IMG/VR virus record: IMGVR_UViG_3300027708_002747 | Location: 1 to 64,000 of that record | Reading direction: 5' to 3' (one strand) | Length of the DNA stretch: 64,000 nt | From: a virus | In this document: piece after piece, positions 17,922 to 26,711 of the stretch | Numbering within the stretch: position 1 is the stretch's first letter | Layout of the letters: every line of letters starts with the position of its first letter | Translations under genes and position numbers: made by a program | The notes under the pieces: model-generated | Told to the model about the DNA's origin: nothing | The model's database searches: none | Seen by the model: only the letters and a program-made list of their open reading frames with translations

Positions 17922-18685
17922 TGATATCAGCAAGATTACAAGGTGGGTTAGGGAACCAAATGTTTCAAATTGCTTCTGCAGTTTCATTAGCGATATCTAA
18001 TAATAATACATATTCTTTTAATTTTGATGAGTGTTTTACACCAAATCAAGGTAATAAATCAACCAAATATGTAGATAATATATTTAAAAACATCCCAAAC
18101 TATAAAAATTATATTTTTGATAAAATTTATAATGAACCTAAGTTTTCATTTTCTGAAATACCATATCAAAAAAATCTTTTATTAAATGGGTATTTTCAAA
18201 GTGAAAAATATTTTAAAAAAAATTCTGATATTATTAAAAAATTATTTTACATTGACGAAAAAGATATCAAAAACATATCAACTAAGTACGATACAAAAAA
18301 TTTAACTTGTGTACACGTAAGAAGAGGTGACTATTTAAAATTCAAAGACTTTCATTTTACTTGTGATATTAATTACTATCAAAATGCAATTAATATAATC
18401 AATGATACTAAATTCATATTCATTTCAGATGACATGGATTGGGTTAAATCTACATTCAAATCTGATAATTTTTTATACTCAGATTTAAATGATGAAATTT
18501 TAGATTTAACTTTAATTACTATGTGTAAAAATGTTATAATATCTAACAGTTCATTTAGTTGGTGGGGGTCATATCTCAATGATAATAATGGTAAAATAAT
18601 TGCACCAAAAAAATGGTTTGGGCCATCAGGTCATAAAGATATCCAAGACATTATTCCAAATGATTGGATTATAATTGATAATTAA
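17921..18685 (+). CDS. GT11 alpha-1,2-fucosyltransferase-like
   Basis: A 254-residue protein with the three GT11 signatures: ARLQGGLGNQMFQIASAVSL at the N-terminus, CVHVRRGDYLK (H-x-R-R-G-D-Y, GDP-fucose binding) near residue 130, and VIISNSSFSWWGSYLN near 205. It should move fucose or a related deoxyhexose from a GDP-sugar to galactose or another sugar. A GDP-mannose 4,6-dehydratase at 28190 could supply the donor precursor. It is followed by a 24-nt gap and a host-type promoter. Confidence 0.85.
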   Translation: MISARLQGGLGNQMFQIASAVSLAISNNNTYSFNFDECFTPNQGNKSTKYVDNIFKNIPNYKNYIFDKIYNEPKFSFSEIPYQKNLLLNGYFQSEKYFKKNSDIIKKLFYIDEKDIKNISTKYDTKNLTCVHVRRGDYLKFKDFHFTCDINYYQNAINIINDTKFIFISDDMDWVKSTFKSDNFLYSDLNDEILDLTLITMCKNVIISNSSFSWWGSYLNDNNGKIIAPKKWFGPSGHKDIQDIIPNDWIIIDN

Positions 18686-18705
18686 AAATAGATTTATTAT
18701 ACTTG
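18675..18705 (+). promoter_or_regulatory. Host-type (Bacteroidota) promoter before 18710, leaderless geometry
   Basis: TTG (18675-18677), a 20-nt spacer and TATACTTG (18698-18705) fit TTG/TAnnTTTG with one mismatch. The predicted start is about the A of the ATG at 18710. The -33 element lies inside the end of the GT11 gene. Confidence 0.45.
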
Positions 18706-18709
18706 TTAC

Positions 18710-20014
18710 ATGTCAAATCAATTAGAAACTCTATTAGACGGTATTAAAGACTATTTATCTGAAAACAATCCAAAATATCTTTATAATCAAAAATTTGAAC
18801 CAGGTAAAAGTCAAGTTCTATATTCAGGACCTTATTGGGACCATCAAGAAGTATTAGCAGCGATTAACACCTTAATTTCAGGTAAATGGATAGTAACAGG
18901 TGAGAATGTTTACAAATTTGAAAACAAATTTTCAAAAATGTTTGGTGTCAAATTTTCACATATGGTAAACTCAGGTAGTTCGGCTAACTTAGTATTAATC
19001 ACTGCATTAAAAAAATATTTTGGGTGGAATGATGGTGATGAAATAATTGTATCACCTGTTGGTTTTCCAACGACAATTGCACCAATTGTTCAAAATAATA
19101 TGGTTCCTGTTTTTATTGATATTGAATGGGACACTTTGAATTTTGACTTATTAAAAATTGAGGAAAAAATTACTGAAAGAACTAAAGCAATATTTGTATC
19201 TCCTGTTCTTGGTAATCCTCCTGATATGGATTTTCTTAAATCTTTGTGTGAAAAACATAACATACAATTAATCGGAGATAGTTGTGATACTTTAGGTACT
19301 AAATGGGATGGAAAACCTATTTCAGATTATTATGTCGCTTGGTCTTCATCATTCTATCCTGCTCACCACATATCAACAGGTGAAGGTGGAATGTGTTGTA
19401 CAAACATTGCAGACCTTAAAAAATTATTTGTAAGTATTTCTTGGTGGGGTAGAGATTGTTACTGTGTTGGTTCAGCAAACTTATTATCTTGTGGAACATG
19501 TCAAAATAGATTTGGTAAATGGTTAGATTCTTATGATGGTATTATTGACCACAAATATGTGTTCACTAATATGGGTTATAATTTAAAACCTATGGATTTA
19601 CAAGGTTCAATTGGATTGGTTCAATTGACTAAATTTGAAGAGATTGACAGAAAAAGAAAAAACAGTAAAAATAGAATTGAATCAATTTTGGTAAAATATG
19701 TAGAGGGTCTAAAAAGTGTTGAATCTTTGGAAAAGTCAGATGTTTGTTGGTTTGGTACACCTTTTATTTGTGACAATAAAGAAATTAAAAATAAATTAGT
19801 TTCTTTTCTTGAAGAAAACAAAATTCAAACTAGAAATTATTTCGCAGGTAATATTTTGTTTCATCCAGGATATTCCCACTTAGATTCTATTGAGCGTTAC
19901 CCAAATTCTAATATGGTTTTAGATAAAGTGTTTTTTCTTGGAGCAGCACCTCATTATGATGAGGATGTATTTGAATACGTTGAGAATGTTTTTAAAGAAA
20001 AATGGGAGAACTAA
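18710..20014 (+). CDS. RfbH/E1-like PLP and [2Fe-2S] sugar 3-dehydrase (DegT/DnrJ family)
   Basis: A 434-residue fold-type I PLP enzyme. In SSFYPAHHISTGEGGM the Schiff-base lysine of aminotransferases is replaced by histidine (219/220), as in E1 (CDP-4-keto-6-deoxyglucose-3-dehydrase, RfbH/AscC) and ColD. Cysteines C192, C250, C252 and C261 have spacing X57, X1, X8, almost the [2Fe-2S] pattern I recall for E1 (X57, X1, X7), so E1 is the better match than ColD. It would remove the C3 hydroxyl in making a 3,6-dideoxyhexose. The E3 reductase partner is not in this window. Confidence 0.8.
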   Translation: MSNQLETLLDGIKDYLSENNPKYLYNQKFEPGKSQVLYSGPYWDHQEVLAAINTLISGKWIVTGENVYKFENKFSKMFGVKFSHMVNSGSSANLVLITALKKYFGWNDGDEIIVSPVGFPTTIAPIVQNNMVPVFIDIEWDTLNFDLLKIEEKITERTKAIFVSPVLGNPPDMDFLKSLCEKHNIQLIGDSCDTLGTKWDGKPISDYYVAWSSSFYPAHHISTGEGGMCCTNIADLKKLFVSISWWGRDCYCVGSANLLSCGTCQNRFGKWLDSYDGIIDHKYVFTNMGYNLKPMDLQGSIGLVQLTKFEEIDRKRKNSKNRIESILVKYVEGLKSVESLEKSDVCWFGTPFICDNKEIKNKLVSFLEENKIQTRNYFAGNILFHPGYSHLDSIERYPNSNMVLDKVFFLGAAPHYDEDVFEYVENVFKEKWEN

Positions 20015-20688
20015 AAGTATTAATATTAGGTGACGGTTTATTAGGTTCTGAAATTGAAAAACAAACAGGATGGGACTACGTATCACGAAAAAAAGATGGA
20101 ATTGATGTATTAGATTTTAATACGTTAATCCCATATATGAATAATTTTAACACAATTTTAAATTGTATAGCATATACTAACACATATTCTGAAGATAAAA
20201 ATTCTAACTGGTTAATAAATTATAAATTTGTTGATGAATTAGTTGAATATTGTAATATTAATAATAAAAAAATTATTCATATATCAACCGATTACATTTA
20301 CTCCAACTCAATATCAAATGCTACAGAAGAGGATGTACCCGTACATATACCTACATGGTATGGATATACCAAACTTTTGTCTGACGCACATGTCCAACTA
20401 AAATCTAAAAATTTTTTAGTCTGTAGATTATCACATAAACCAAACCCATTCCCATATGATAAAGCGTGGTTAGATATTAAAACAAATTGTGACTACGTAG
20501 ATGTTATATCATCAATTGTAATTAAATTGATTTTAAATGGTTCTGAGGGGGTATATAATGTAGGTACTGAACCTAAATCAATATACGATTTAGCAAAAAA
20601 AACTTCTATGGTTGAGCCAATTTTAAAACCTTTAAATGTTCCATCAGATACTACAATGTGTTTACAAAAATTACAAAAAATACTATAA
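20002..20688 (+). CDS. RmlD-like NAD(P)-dependent sugar-nucleotide reductase/epimerase
   Basis: A 228-residue SDR protein. KVLILGDGLLGSEIEKQ is the dinucleotide loop, TILNCIAYTNTYSED the NAA-like strand, and IHISTDYIYSNS with WYGYTKLLSDAHV the RmlD-style STDYVF and YxxxK motifs. It probably reduces a 4-keto sugar nucleotide. It is shorter than RmlD (about 290). It overlaps the 3-dehydrase by 13 bases, so both may act on the same dideoxy-sugar precursor; that pairing is inference. Confidence 0.75.
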   Translation: MGELKVLILGDGLLGSEIEKQTGWDYVSRKKDGIDVLDFNTLIPYMNNFNTILNCIAYTNTYSEDKNSNWLINYKFVDELVEYCNINNKKIIHISTDYIYSNSISNATEEDVPVHIPTWYGYTKLLSDAHVQLKSKNFLVCRLSHKPNPFPYDKAWLDIKTNCDYVDVISSIVIKLILNGSEGVYNVGTEPKSIYDLAKKTSMVEPILKPLNVPSDTTMCLQKLQKIL

Positions 20689-20696
20689 TTCAAAAT

Positions 20697-21398
20697 ATGA
20701 AAAATTATTTCTTTTCAATATCAATACCAACGTATGAGTTCAAAGGTAAGGGAGTTAAGTATTTAACTAAAAATTTTGAGATATTTAAAGAACAAACTTT
20801 TAATAATTTTGAAATTGTAATATCTGATGATAGTAAAAATGACGATATTAAAAAATTATGTGATGAATGGTCAGATGTTTTAAACATTAAACATGTTTTT
20901 AACAAACCTCATAATTATAACTCACATTCCCCTAACATAAACAATGCAATATCACAATGTTCAGGTAAATGGATTAAAATTTTATTTCAAGATGATTTTT
21001 TATATGGAACAAAATCTTTAGAGTTACAACATAATTTCATTAATGAAAATGAAAATTTACATTGGTTTTTTACCAAATTTTATCATTCAGTTGATGGAAA
21101 CAATCTATACAATTTATATACGCCAAAATGGAACAATTCGGTGTGGTCAGGTAATAATACTTTAGGAGGTCCTAGTGGGTTAACTATTAAAAATAAAAAT
21201 ATTCCATTATTTGATGAAAATTTAATTTGGTTAATGGATTGTGATTTTTATCAAAAATTATTTATACGGTTTGGTGTACCCGGTATTTCAGATTCAATAA
21301 CTGTTGTAAATAGAACAGGATTTGACCAATTAACATCAACAATTGGTGAAGAAACAAAATTAAAAGATTTAAAAATTGTTAAAGAAAAATATGATTAA
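20697..21398 (+). CDS. Glycosyltransferase family 2
   Basis: A 233-residue GT2 enzyme: FFSISIPTYEFKGKGVKYL, then FNNFEIVISDDSKNDDIKKL, and GKWIKILFQDDFLYG carrying the QDD metal site. The ATG at 20697 is chosen because the in-frame upstream ATG at 20658 lies 31 bases inside the previous gene. The C-terminal NLIWLMDCDFYQKLF matches GT2 enzymes that have a second aspartate cluster. Its stop overlaps the next start. Confidence 0.85.
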   Translation: MKNYFFSISIPTYEFKGKGVKYLTKNFEIFKEQTFNNFEIVISDDSKNDDIKKLCDEWSDVLNIKHVFNKPHNYNSHSPNINNAISQCSGKWIKILFQDDFLYGTKSLELQHNFINENENLHWFFTKFYHSVDGNNLYNLYTPKWNNSVWSGNNTLGGPSGLTIKNKNIPLFDENLIWLMDCDFYQKLFIRFGVPGISDSITVVNRTGFDQLTSTIGEETKLKDLKIVKEKYD

Positions 21399-22050
21399 TT
21401 TAGAAAAAATAACATTAGTGGCACTTACAAGTGTAAGAATACCACAAACTATTCAAGCGTTAGAATACAGTTGTAGAGGGATAAAATTTGGGGATGTTAA
21501 ACTTGTATCAGATATCAAACCTGATAATTTACCATCCTATATTAAACATGAATATACCCCAAAAAGTTCTAATATTGATGAATGGAATTATAATATAATT
21601 TATAATTTACCAAAACATGTTGAAACTGACTATGCAATTTTAATTCATGATAATGGGTTTATAGTAAATCCTGAGTCTTGGAATGATGATTTTTTAAATT
21701 ATGATTATATTGGGGCACCATTTCCTCTTCCTACTGATGATATATCATATAGAGACATTTATGGTAATATTATTAGACAAGGAAATAGTGTCTCATTACG
21801 AAGTAAAAAATTATTGGATGTCGCAAATAATTTAAATTTAGAATGGAAGTCATTTTATGGTTATACAAATGAGGATGGGTTTATTTGTGCCCACTATAGA
21901 CATAAGTATATTGAGGAGGGCTGCATATTTGCGCATATTGATGTAGCTAAACACTTTTCCCACGAAAGCATGATACCTGAAATACAAGGAATTAAACCAT
22001 TCATGTTCCACAATTATAACGGAACTAACATGCAATACCCTAAATTTTAA
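21391..22050 (+). CDS. DUF5672 family protein (putative glycosyltransferase)
   Basis: A 219-residue protein with KITLVALTSVRIPQTIQALE, YAILIHDNGFIVNPESW (HDxG in place of DxD), YDYIGAPFPLP, GNSVSLRSKKLLD and NEDGFICAHYRHKYIEEG, all features of DUF5672. Proteins of this family occur in glycan clusters and have a GT-A-like layout. The ATG at 21391 is preferred over a TTG at 21376. It overlaps the previous stop by eight bases. Activity is inferred only. Confidence 0.7.
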   Translation: MINLEKITLVALTSVRIPQTIQALEYSCRGIKFGDVKLVSDIKPDNLPSYIKHEYTPKSSNIDEWNYNIIYNLPKHVETDYAILIHDNGFIVNPESWNDDFLNYDYIGAPFPLPTDDISYRDIYGNIIRQGNSVSLRSKKLLDVANNLNLEWKSFYGYTNEDGFICAHYRHKYIEEGCIFAHIDVAKHFSHESMIPEIQGIKPFMFHNYNGTNMQYPKF

Positions 22051-22054
22051 AAAA

Positions 22055-22822
22055 ATGAAAAAAAAGATTGCATTAGTTACTTTAGCTCATAAAGATGAAT
22101 TATATATCCAAGAATGGATTAATTACAATCTTAAATTAGGGTTTGACGACATACATATTTTTCAGAATAATTGGAGGTGGGAAAACAATACTCTAAACGA
22201 AAATGTTTATCTTCATGAATATGACGGATTTTCATATATAAGTAATGAACCATTATGGGATAGAAATATACAGTCTAAATGTTTTACTCAATTTTGTAGA
22301 AATTATTATGAAAAATACGAATGGGTTGCGTTTTTTGACATTGATGAATTTTTAGTATTAAAAAAACATAAGAATATCCAAGATTTTATAAATGATTATA
22401 ATAATTGTAATTGTCTAATAATAAATTGGGCAATGTTTGGAGATAATGGATTAAGTACATTTGATAAATCTCACACAAGTCAACTTAAAAGATTCACTAA
22501 GAGAAAAAAAGAATTACACAATCAGTTTAAAAGTATTTGTAAATTAGGTCCATCTGTTGAACAACACGTTCATTGGTGTGGGGATTCATGGATGGATACT
22601 CATTTTAGACAAGGTAATGGTCCATTTAATTACTCTGCAAGTGATGAAATTGCTCAATTAAACCATTATTATATTAGAACTTATCCTGAATTTTTAATTA
22701 AAAGAGAAAGAGGGGGTGTTGATAATGTAAACGTGAAAAAACCAATAGACACGTTTAATGAAAACAATCATAATGAGATTGAGGATACGTTTGCAAGAGA
22801 TTTTTTATACTCAGAGGAATAA
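22055..22822 (+). CDS. GT92/DUF23-type glycosyltransferase
   Basis: A 255-residue protein. KIALVTLAHKDELYIQEWIN, YNLKLGFDDIHIFQNN, and EWVAFFDIDEFLVL (DxDE metal motif) are the signature of GT92-like enzymes. They are followed by IINWAMFGDNGLS and AQLNHYYIRTYPEFLIKRER, both conserved in that family. GT92 members in animals add galactose to fucose on glycans; here only the fold is claimed. It shares one base with the next gene. Confidence 0.8.
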   Translation: MKKKIALVTLAHKDELYIQEWINYNLKLGFDDIHIFQNNWRWENNTLNENVYLHEYDGFSYISNEPLWDRNIQSKCFTQFCRNYYEKYEWVAFFDIDEFLVLKKHKNIQDFINDYNNCNCLIINWAMFGDNGLSTFDKSHTSQLKRFTKRKKELHNQFKSICKLGPSVEQHVHWCGDSWMDTHFRQGNGPFNYSASDEIAQLNHYYIRTYPEFLIKRERGGVDNVNVKKPIDTFNENNHNEIEDTFARDFLYSEE

Positions 22823-23574
22823 TGGAAAAAAAAATATTATATGTTAACTGGGGAGGACTCGGAGACCATTTATCATTTACAACATTACCTGAAATTTTTA
22901 CAAATTTAGGATATGAATTTTACATAAGTGATAAATCATCATTTAGAAGTCAAGAAATTTATGATTTAGTATGGGGGACAAATCCACATGTAAAAGGTTT
23001 AACTTCAGAAATTCCAAATTGTGGTCACCTTGAAAACTGGGGTGTTTCTGACACAGTTGATTTTAATAAAGAATTTACAACTCATAAAAATATTGAATTA
23101 ATTTATGGGGTAAATAATGAAAGTAAATACGCTAAAATATATTATAACCCAAATAAGATAAATGAAGTTAATGATTTTATAGTTTTAGATTTAAATAGTG
23201 TGTCAGTTAAAGAATATGATAATGATAAAATAAAATTACATTTACTAACATATAAAAATGAGAAATTCTTAGTTATTCTAACAAATGACTATCCTAATTT
23301 AGTGGTTTCTGATGATTTTTTTTCAGATTTAAATGTTGAGTTTATCACCACTAAAGATATTTTCCATTATGTTGATTTAATTTTTTCATGTAAAAAATTT
23401 ATATGTGTTTGGTCAGGAAGTTCAATTTTATCATCATCAATAAAAAACTATTATAAAAATGATTTGGATATTGAATGTTTTAAAAAAACAGTTGATGATA
23501 AATGTCCTGAAGGGTGGGGAGTAACAAATAAATCATACTACTGGTATGATAACATAAAATATATAATGATTTAA
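22822..23574 (+). CDS. GT9-like glycosyltransferase
   Basis: A 250-residue protein with ILYVNWGGLGDHLSFTTLPE at the N-terminus, the glycine loop of GT-B/GT9 enzymes, then NPHVKGLTSEI. Its C-terminal part includes FSCKKFICVWSGSSILSSSI, which aligns with the donor-side helix start. The protein is short for a complete GT-B enzyme (usually over 300). Function as a transferase is likely but the sugar is unknown. Confidence 0.6.
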   Translation: MEKKILYVNWGGLGDHLSFTTLPEIFTNLGYEFYISDKSSFRSQEIYDLVWGTNPHVKGLTSEIPNCGHLENWGVSDTVDFNKEFTTHKNIELIYGVNNESKYAKIYYNPNKINEVNDFIVLDLNSVSVKEYDNDKIKLHLLTYKNEKFLVILTNDYPNLVVSDDFFSDLNVEFITTKDIFHYVDLIFSCKKFICVWSGSSILSSSIKNYYKNDLDIECFKKTVDDKCPEGWGVTNKSYYWYDNIKYIMI

Positions 23575-23575
23575 A

Positions 23576-24199
23576 ATGATTGAAAATTACAAACTAACAC
23601 AAGATGGTGTTATTGAACAAATAATAAAAGAGGAATTTATTTATGACAAATCATATGGTGATAGATATGGTATGTTTAATCAAACCAGAAATATAGAAAA
23701 TCTTAGGTTGGGATATATAATTGGTTCTCTTGGTAAAGTACCAAATTCATTAATGGATGTCGGATATGGTAATGGGTATTTTTTAGATTCATGTAAAAAC
23801 TTAATTAAAAATTTGTATGGTAACGACATTGAGCCCGCTTATCCATTAAATGAAGGTATTGAGTTTGTCCCAAATATTTTAGAAAAAGAAGTTGAGGTTA
23901 TTACATTTTTTGATTGTTTAGAACATTTTCATGATATTGAATTTGTTAAAAATTTAAAATGTAAATATATTGTTATTAGTCTTCCTTGGTGCCATAATGG
24001 GTTAGATGATGAATGGTTTACTAATTGGAAACATAGAAAACCTAACGAACATATTTTTCACTTTGATGAAAAATCTCTTGAAACGTTTATGAAACGTCAA
24101 GGTTATATTATGTTAAATTATTGTAACTTAGAAGATAATATTAGAGTTGATAAAAATCTAACTCCTAACATTTTAACCGCAATTTTTAAAAAAATATAA
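23576..24199 (+). CDS. SAM-dependent methyltransferase (class I, Methyltransf_23-like)
   Basis: A 207-residue class I methyltransferase. SLMDVGYGNGYFLDSCKNL is motif I (DxGxGxG), LYGNDIEPAYP the acidic end of strand 2, and VITFFDCLEHFHDIEFVKNL is motif IV/post-IV with the D-x-x-E-H of this subfamily. The family acts on lipids, sugars and small molecules. Its position between glycosyltransferases suggests sugar methylation; that is inference. Spacing to its neighbours is one and two bases. Confidence 0.8.
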   Translation: MIENYKLTQDGVIEQIIKEEFIYDKSYGDRYGMFNQTRNIENLRLGYIIGSLGKVPNSLMDVGYGNGYFLDSCKNLIKNLYGNDIEPAYPLNEGIEFVPNILEKEVEVITFFDCLEHFHDIEFVKNLKCKYIVISLPWCHNGLDDEWFTNWKHRKPNEHIFHFDEKSLETFMKRQGYIMLNYCNLEDNIRVDKNLTPNILTAIFKKI

Positions 24200-24201
24200 T
24201 A

Positions 24202-25089
24202 ATGTATTTAAATTTATTTGGTTCAAGTGACAGATTAGGAGGTAATATTGGAGATATTGTTTCTCAAATATTATACTCAATTAAAAATAATCTTTATATA
24301 TTCTATAATAGAACTCATTTACGAGTATATAATTCATATAATCAATCGTACAATAATACAATTTTTTTAAAAACATTATTCGATATTGTTGATTTACATA
24401 ATAGTAAATTTATTTCAGAAGATTTTACTCAAGAAGTTGATTTAGCGGCGCCGACTCATTATACAGTTTGGTCTAAAACATTATTAAATTTAGAAACTGA
24501 TTTTTTTACTTATTTTAAACAAAATGTTTATTCCGATAAATTTAGAGAAAAATTTATGGAATATGGTAAATCAATGAATTATGATATTCCATTTGACCCT
24601 AAAAAAACAATTTTAGTTCATCTTAGACTTGAGGATGTTAAAGGTAGACCTGATTATGATGGTTCATTTTGTGCAAATCATTTTAAAAATCATATTGAGA
24701 ATGGATTTATCCCTGATGTTGGTTTTGATACTGAATTTAGAAGCAAATATCCTGACCACAATAGTCAATCACCATTACCACCTGAAAGAATTAAAAAAAT
24801 AATAGATGACGTTTTAAAATATAAACCAAATCATGAAGTCATTATTGTAACAAATCCTGGAGAATATGTGGATGAGTTACCTTATAGATACATTTCAAAT
24901 GATGACCCATGTTATGATTTATTTTTATTATGTAATTCTGAAACTTTAATATTATCAAGAAGTAATTTTGCGTTAAGTTCATTATTTTTTGGTATAGCCA
25001 ACAATGTATATCTTCCATTATGGGGACAAATGACTTGTTTTGGACTTTATACAAAATACGATAAAACAAATTTTAAATATTTTATATAA
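24202..25089 (+). CDS. Glycan-related protein, fucosyltransferase-like C-terminal half
   Basis: A 295-residue protein not firmly recognised. ILVHLRLEDVKGRPDYDGSF resembles the HxRxGD loop of GDP-fucose-using enzymes with changes. EVIIVTNPGEYVDEL and CNSETLILSRSNFALSSLFF correspond in position to the donor-side and SNSxFSWW segments of GT11. The N-terminus FGSSDRLGGNIGDIVSQILY replaces the GGLGNQ loop. It may be a divergent fucosyltransferase-fold enzyme. It lies between a methyltransferase and a DUF3431 gene in the operon. Confidence 0.5.
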   Translation: MYLNLFGSSDRLGGNIGDIVSQILYSIKNNLYIFYNRTHLRVYNSYNQSYNNTIFLKTLFDIVDLHNSKFISEDFTQEVDLAAPTHYTVWSKTLLNLETDFFTYFKQNVYSDKFREKFMEYGKSMNYDIPFDPKKTILVHLRLEDVKGRPDYDGSFCANHFKNHIENGFIPDVGFDTEFRSKYPDHNSQSPLPPERIKKIIDDVLKYKPNHEVIIVTNPGEYVDELPYRYISNDDPCYDLFLLCNSETLILSRSNFALSSLFFGIANNVYLPLWGQMTCFGLYTKYDKTNFKYFI

Positions 25090-25090
25090 T

Positions 25091-25798
25091 ATGAGTGACA
25101 AAATTATAACATCAGGCGCGTTTTTAGTAGTGACTGACTTTGGGTTTTTACCTGAAGATTTAAGTCAATCTTGGGTTGAGGAATATACCAATAATTATTT
25201 GATTTATGACAGGGCACATAGATTTGAAGAATCAGATAAAATTAAACATCAAGTAAATGTTGGTGCTAACATATATGATATATTTGATTTTATTGTTACA
25301 AACTATGAAAATTTACCTGAAATAATTATTTTTTGCAAAGGTAATGTAATTCCAAGACATTGTGGATTTGAAAAATTTAAAAACATTATTAATAATACTG
25401 AATTTACAACAATTGAAAATTACATTAGGGACCACCCTAGACATAGTCCTGGAATATATTCATTTGTTGATGAAACGGATGCTTACCATGAGAATCCTAA
25501 TGAGGTTAATTATACAGTTTCAAGAATACATAATTCTAAATATATTTTTAGTTATCCTGAAATGATACATAGTATATTTGAAAACCCAACGTTTGGTGAA
25601 TACATTAGATTTGCCCCTGGAGGAAACCATATTATACCAAAAAAAGACATTTTAAGATATAATAAACATTTTTATGAAACCATGAGAAATTATGTTTCTT
25701 GGCATGTTCAACCTGGTGAGGCGTATATTATAGAAAGAGCGATGTTTACTTTATTTAGTAATAATTTTACAATTAAAGAAGAATATAGAAATATTTAA
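25091..25798 (+). CDS. DUF3431-like putative glycosyltransferase
   Basis: A 235-residue protein. KHQVNVGANIYDIFDFIVTN, followed by NYENLPEIIIFCKGNVIPRH, fits the N-x-G-x-E...YL..I...Y..LP....F.hG pattern of DUF3431. FAPGGNHIIPKKDILRYNKH near residue 180 is also family-like (a PGG/FxV segment before the last helices). The ATG at 25091 is preferred to an in-frame ATG at 25040 that would overlap the previous gene by 50 bases. The family is thought to be a GT-A relative; activity is unproven. Confidence 0.6.
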   Translation: MSDKIITSGAFLVVTDFGFLPEDLSQSWVEEYTNNYLIYDRAHRFEESDKIKHQVNVGANIYDIFDFIVTNYENLPEIIIFCKGNVIPRHCGFEKFKNIINNTEFTTIENYIRDHPRHSPGIYSFVDETDAYHENPNEVNYTVSRIHNSKYIFSYPEMIHSIFENPTFGEYIRFAPGGNHIIPKKDILRYNKHFYETMRNYVSWHVQPGEAYIIERAMFTLFSNNFTIKEEYRNI

Positions 25799-25799
25799 A

Positions 25800-26711
25800 A
25801 TGATAACTACAAATTTAACAGGTAATTTTGGAAACCATATGTGGCAGTACTCTGTATGTAGAGCAGTTGCCGAAAAGTTAGGGTATGAATGGGGAATTAA
25901 TCCAGTACCAAGTTACGACTATCATAATGGAATGAATCAAATGTATTTTATGGATGTGGATTTTGGTAAAGAAGTTATTGGTAATTTCACCAACTTTCAT
26001 GAAAAATGGATTACTTACCAACACCACGACAATGTTAATATAACAATGTTTGACCCAAAGGTATATGAAATTACTGATAACACAAAATTAATTGGTGATA
26101 ACGGAGCGTTGGGTGGGATTTATCAGTGTGAGGATTATTTAATAGATAGAAAAAAAGATATATTGAATTGGTTTAAAATTAAAGAAGAATATGTACATAA
26201 ATTTGAAAATAAATTAAAGGAGTTGTCCATATTTCTTGACGATAATCTATGTGTTTTAAATTTTAGAGGTGGAGAATATCAAAACATCCCAAATGTAATA
26301 TTAAGAAGAGAGTATTGGAAAGATTCTATAAATAATATGTTATTGATTAATCCAAATATGAAATTTTTAGTGGTTACTGACGACCCAAATTGTTCAAGAA
26401 TGTATATGCCATTTGATATCCCAACAATACATGATGAAATTGGTTTTGATTTTTATTTAATTTATAAAGCAAAATGGTTAATTATTTCAAATTCAACATT
26501 TGGGTGGTGGCCGGCTTGGTTAAATCAAAATGTAAATAAAGTTATAGCCCCAAAGTATTGGTCAAGACATAATGTTAGTGATGGATATTGGGCAACTGGT
26601 GATGTTTATACACGAGGATTTACATATATGGATAGAGATGGGTTATTATTTGATTATGAAACTTGTAAATCACAAGCATTAGAATACTATAAATTAAAAA
26701 AAATAATATAA
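25800..26711 (+). CDS. GT11-like fucosyltransferase
   Basis: A 303-residue protein and the second GT11-type gene. TTNLTGNFGNHMWQYSVCRA is a variant of the GGLGNQMFQ loop. VLNFRGGEYQ replaces HxRRGDY (His to Asn, Asp to Glu), and LIISNSTFGWWPAWLN is motif III. The loss of the canonical H and D could change the donor or activity. It overlaps the following GT17 gene by one base. Confidence 0.75.
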   Translation: MITTNLTGNFGNHMWQYSVCRAVAEKLGYEWGINPVPSYDYHNGMNQMYFMDVDFGKEVIGNFTNFHEKWITYQHHDNVNITMFDPKVYEITDNTKLIGDNGALGGIYQCEDYLIDRKKDILNWFKIKEEYVHKFENKLKELSIFLDDNLCVLNFRGGEYQNIPNVILRREYWKDSINNMLLINPNMKFLVVTDDPNCSRMYMPFDIPTIHDEIGFDFYLIYKAKWLIISNSTFGWWPAWLNQNVNKVIAPKYWSRHNVSDGYWATGDVYTRGFTYMDRDGLLFDYETCKSQALEYYKLKKII

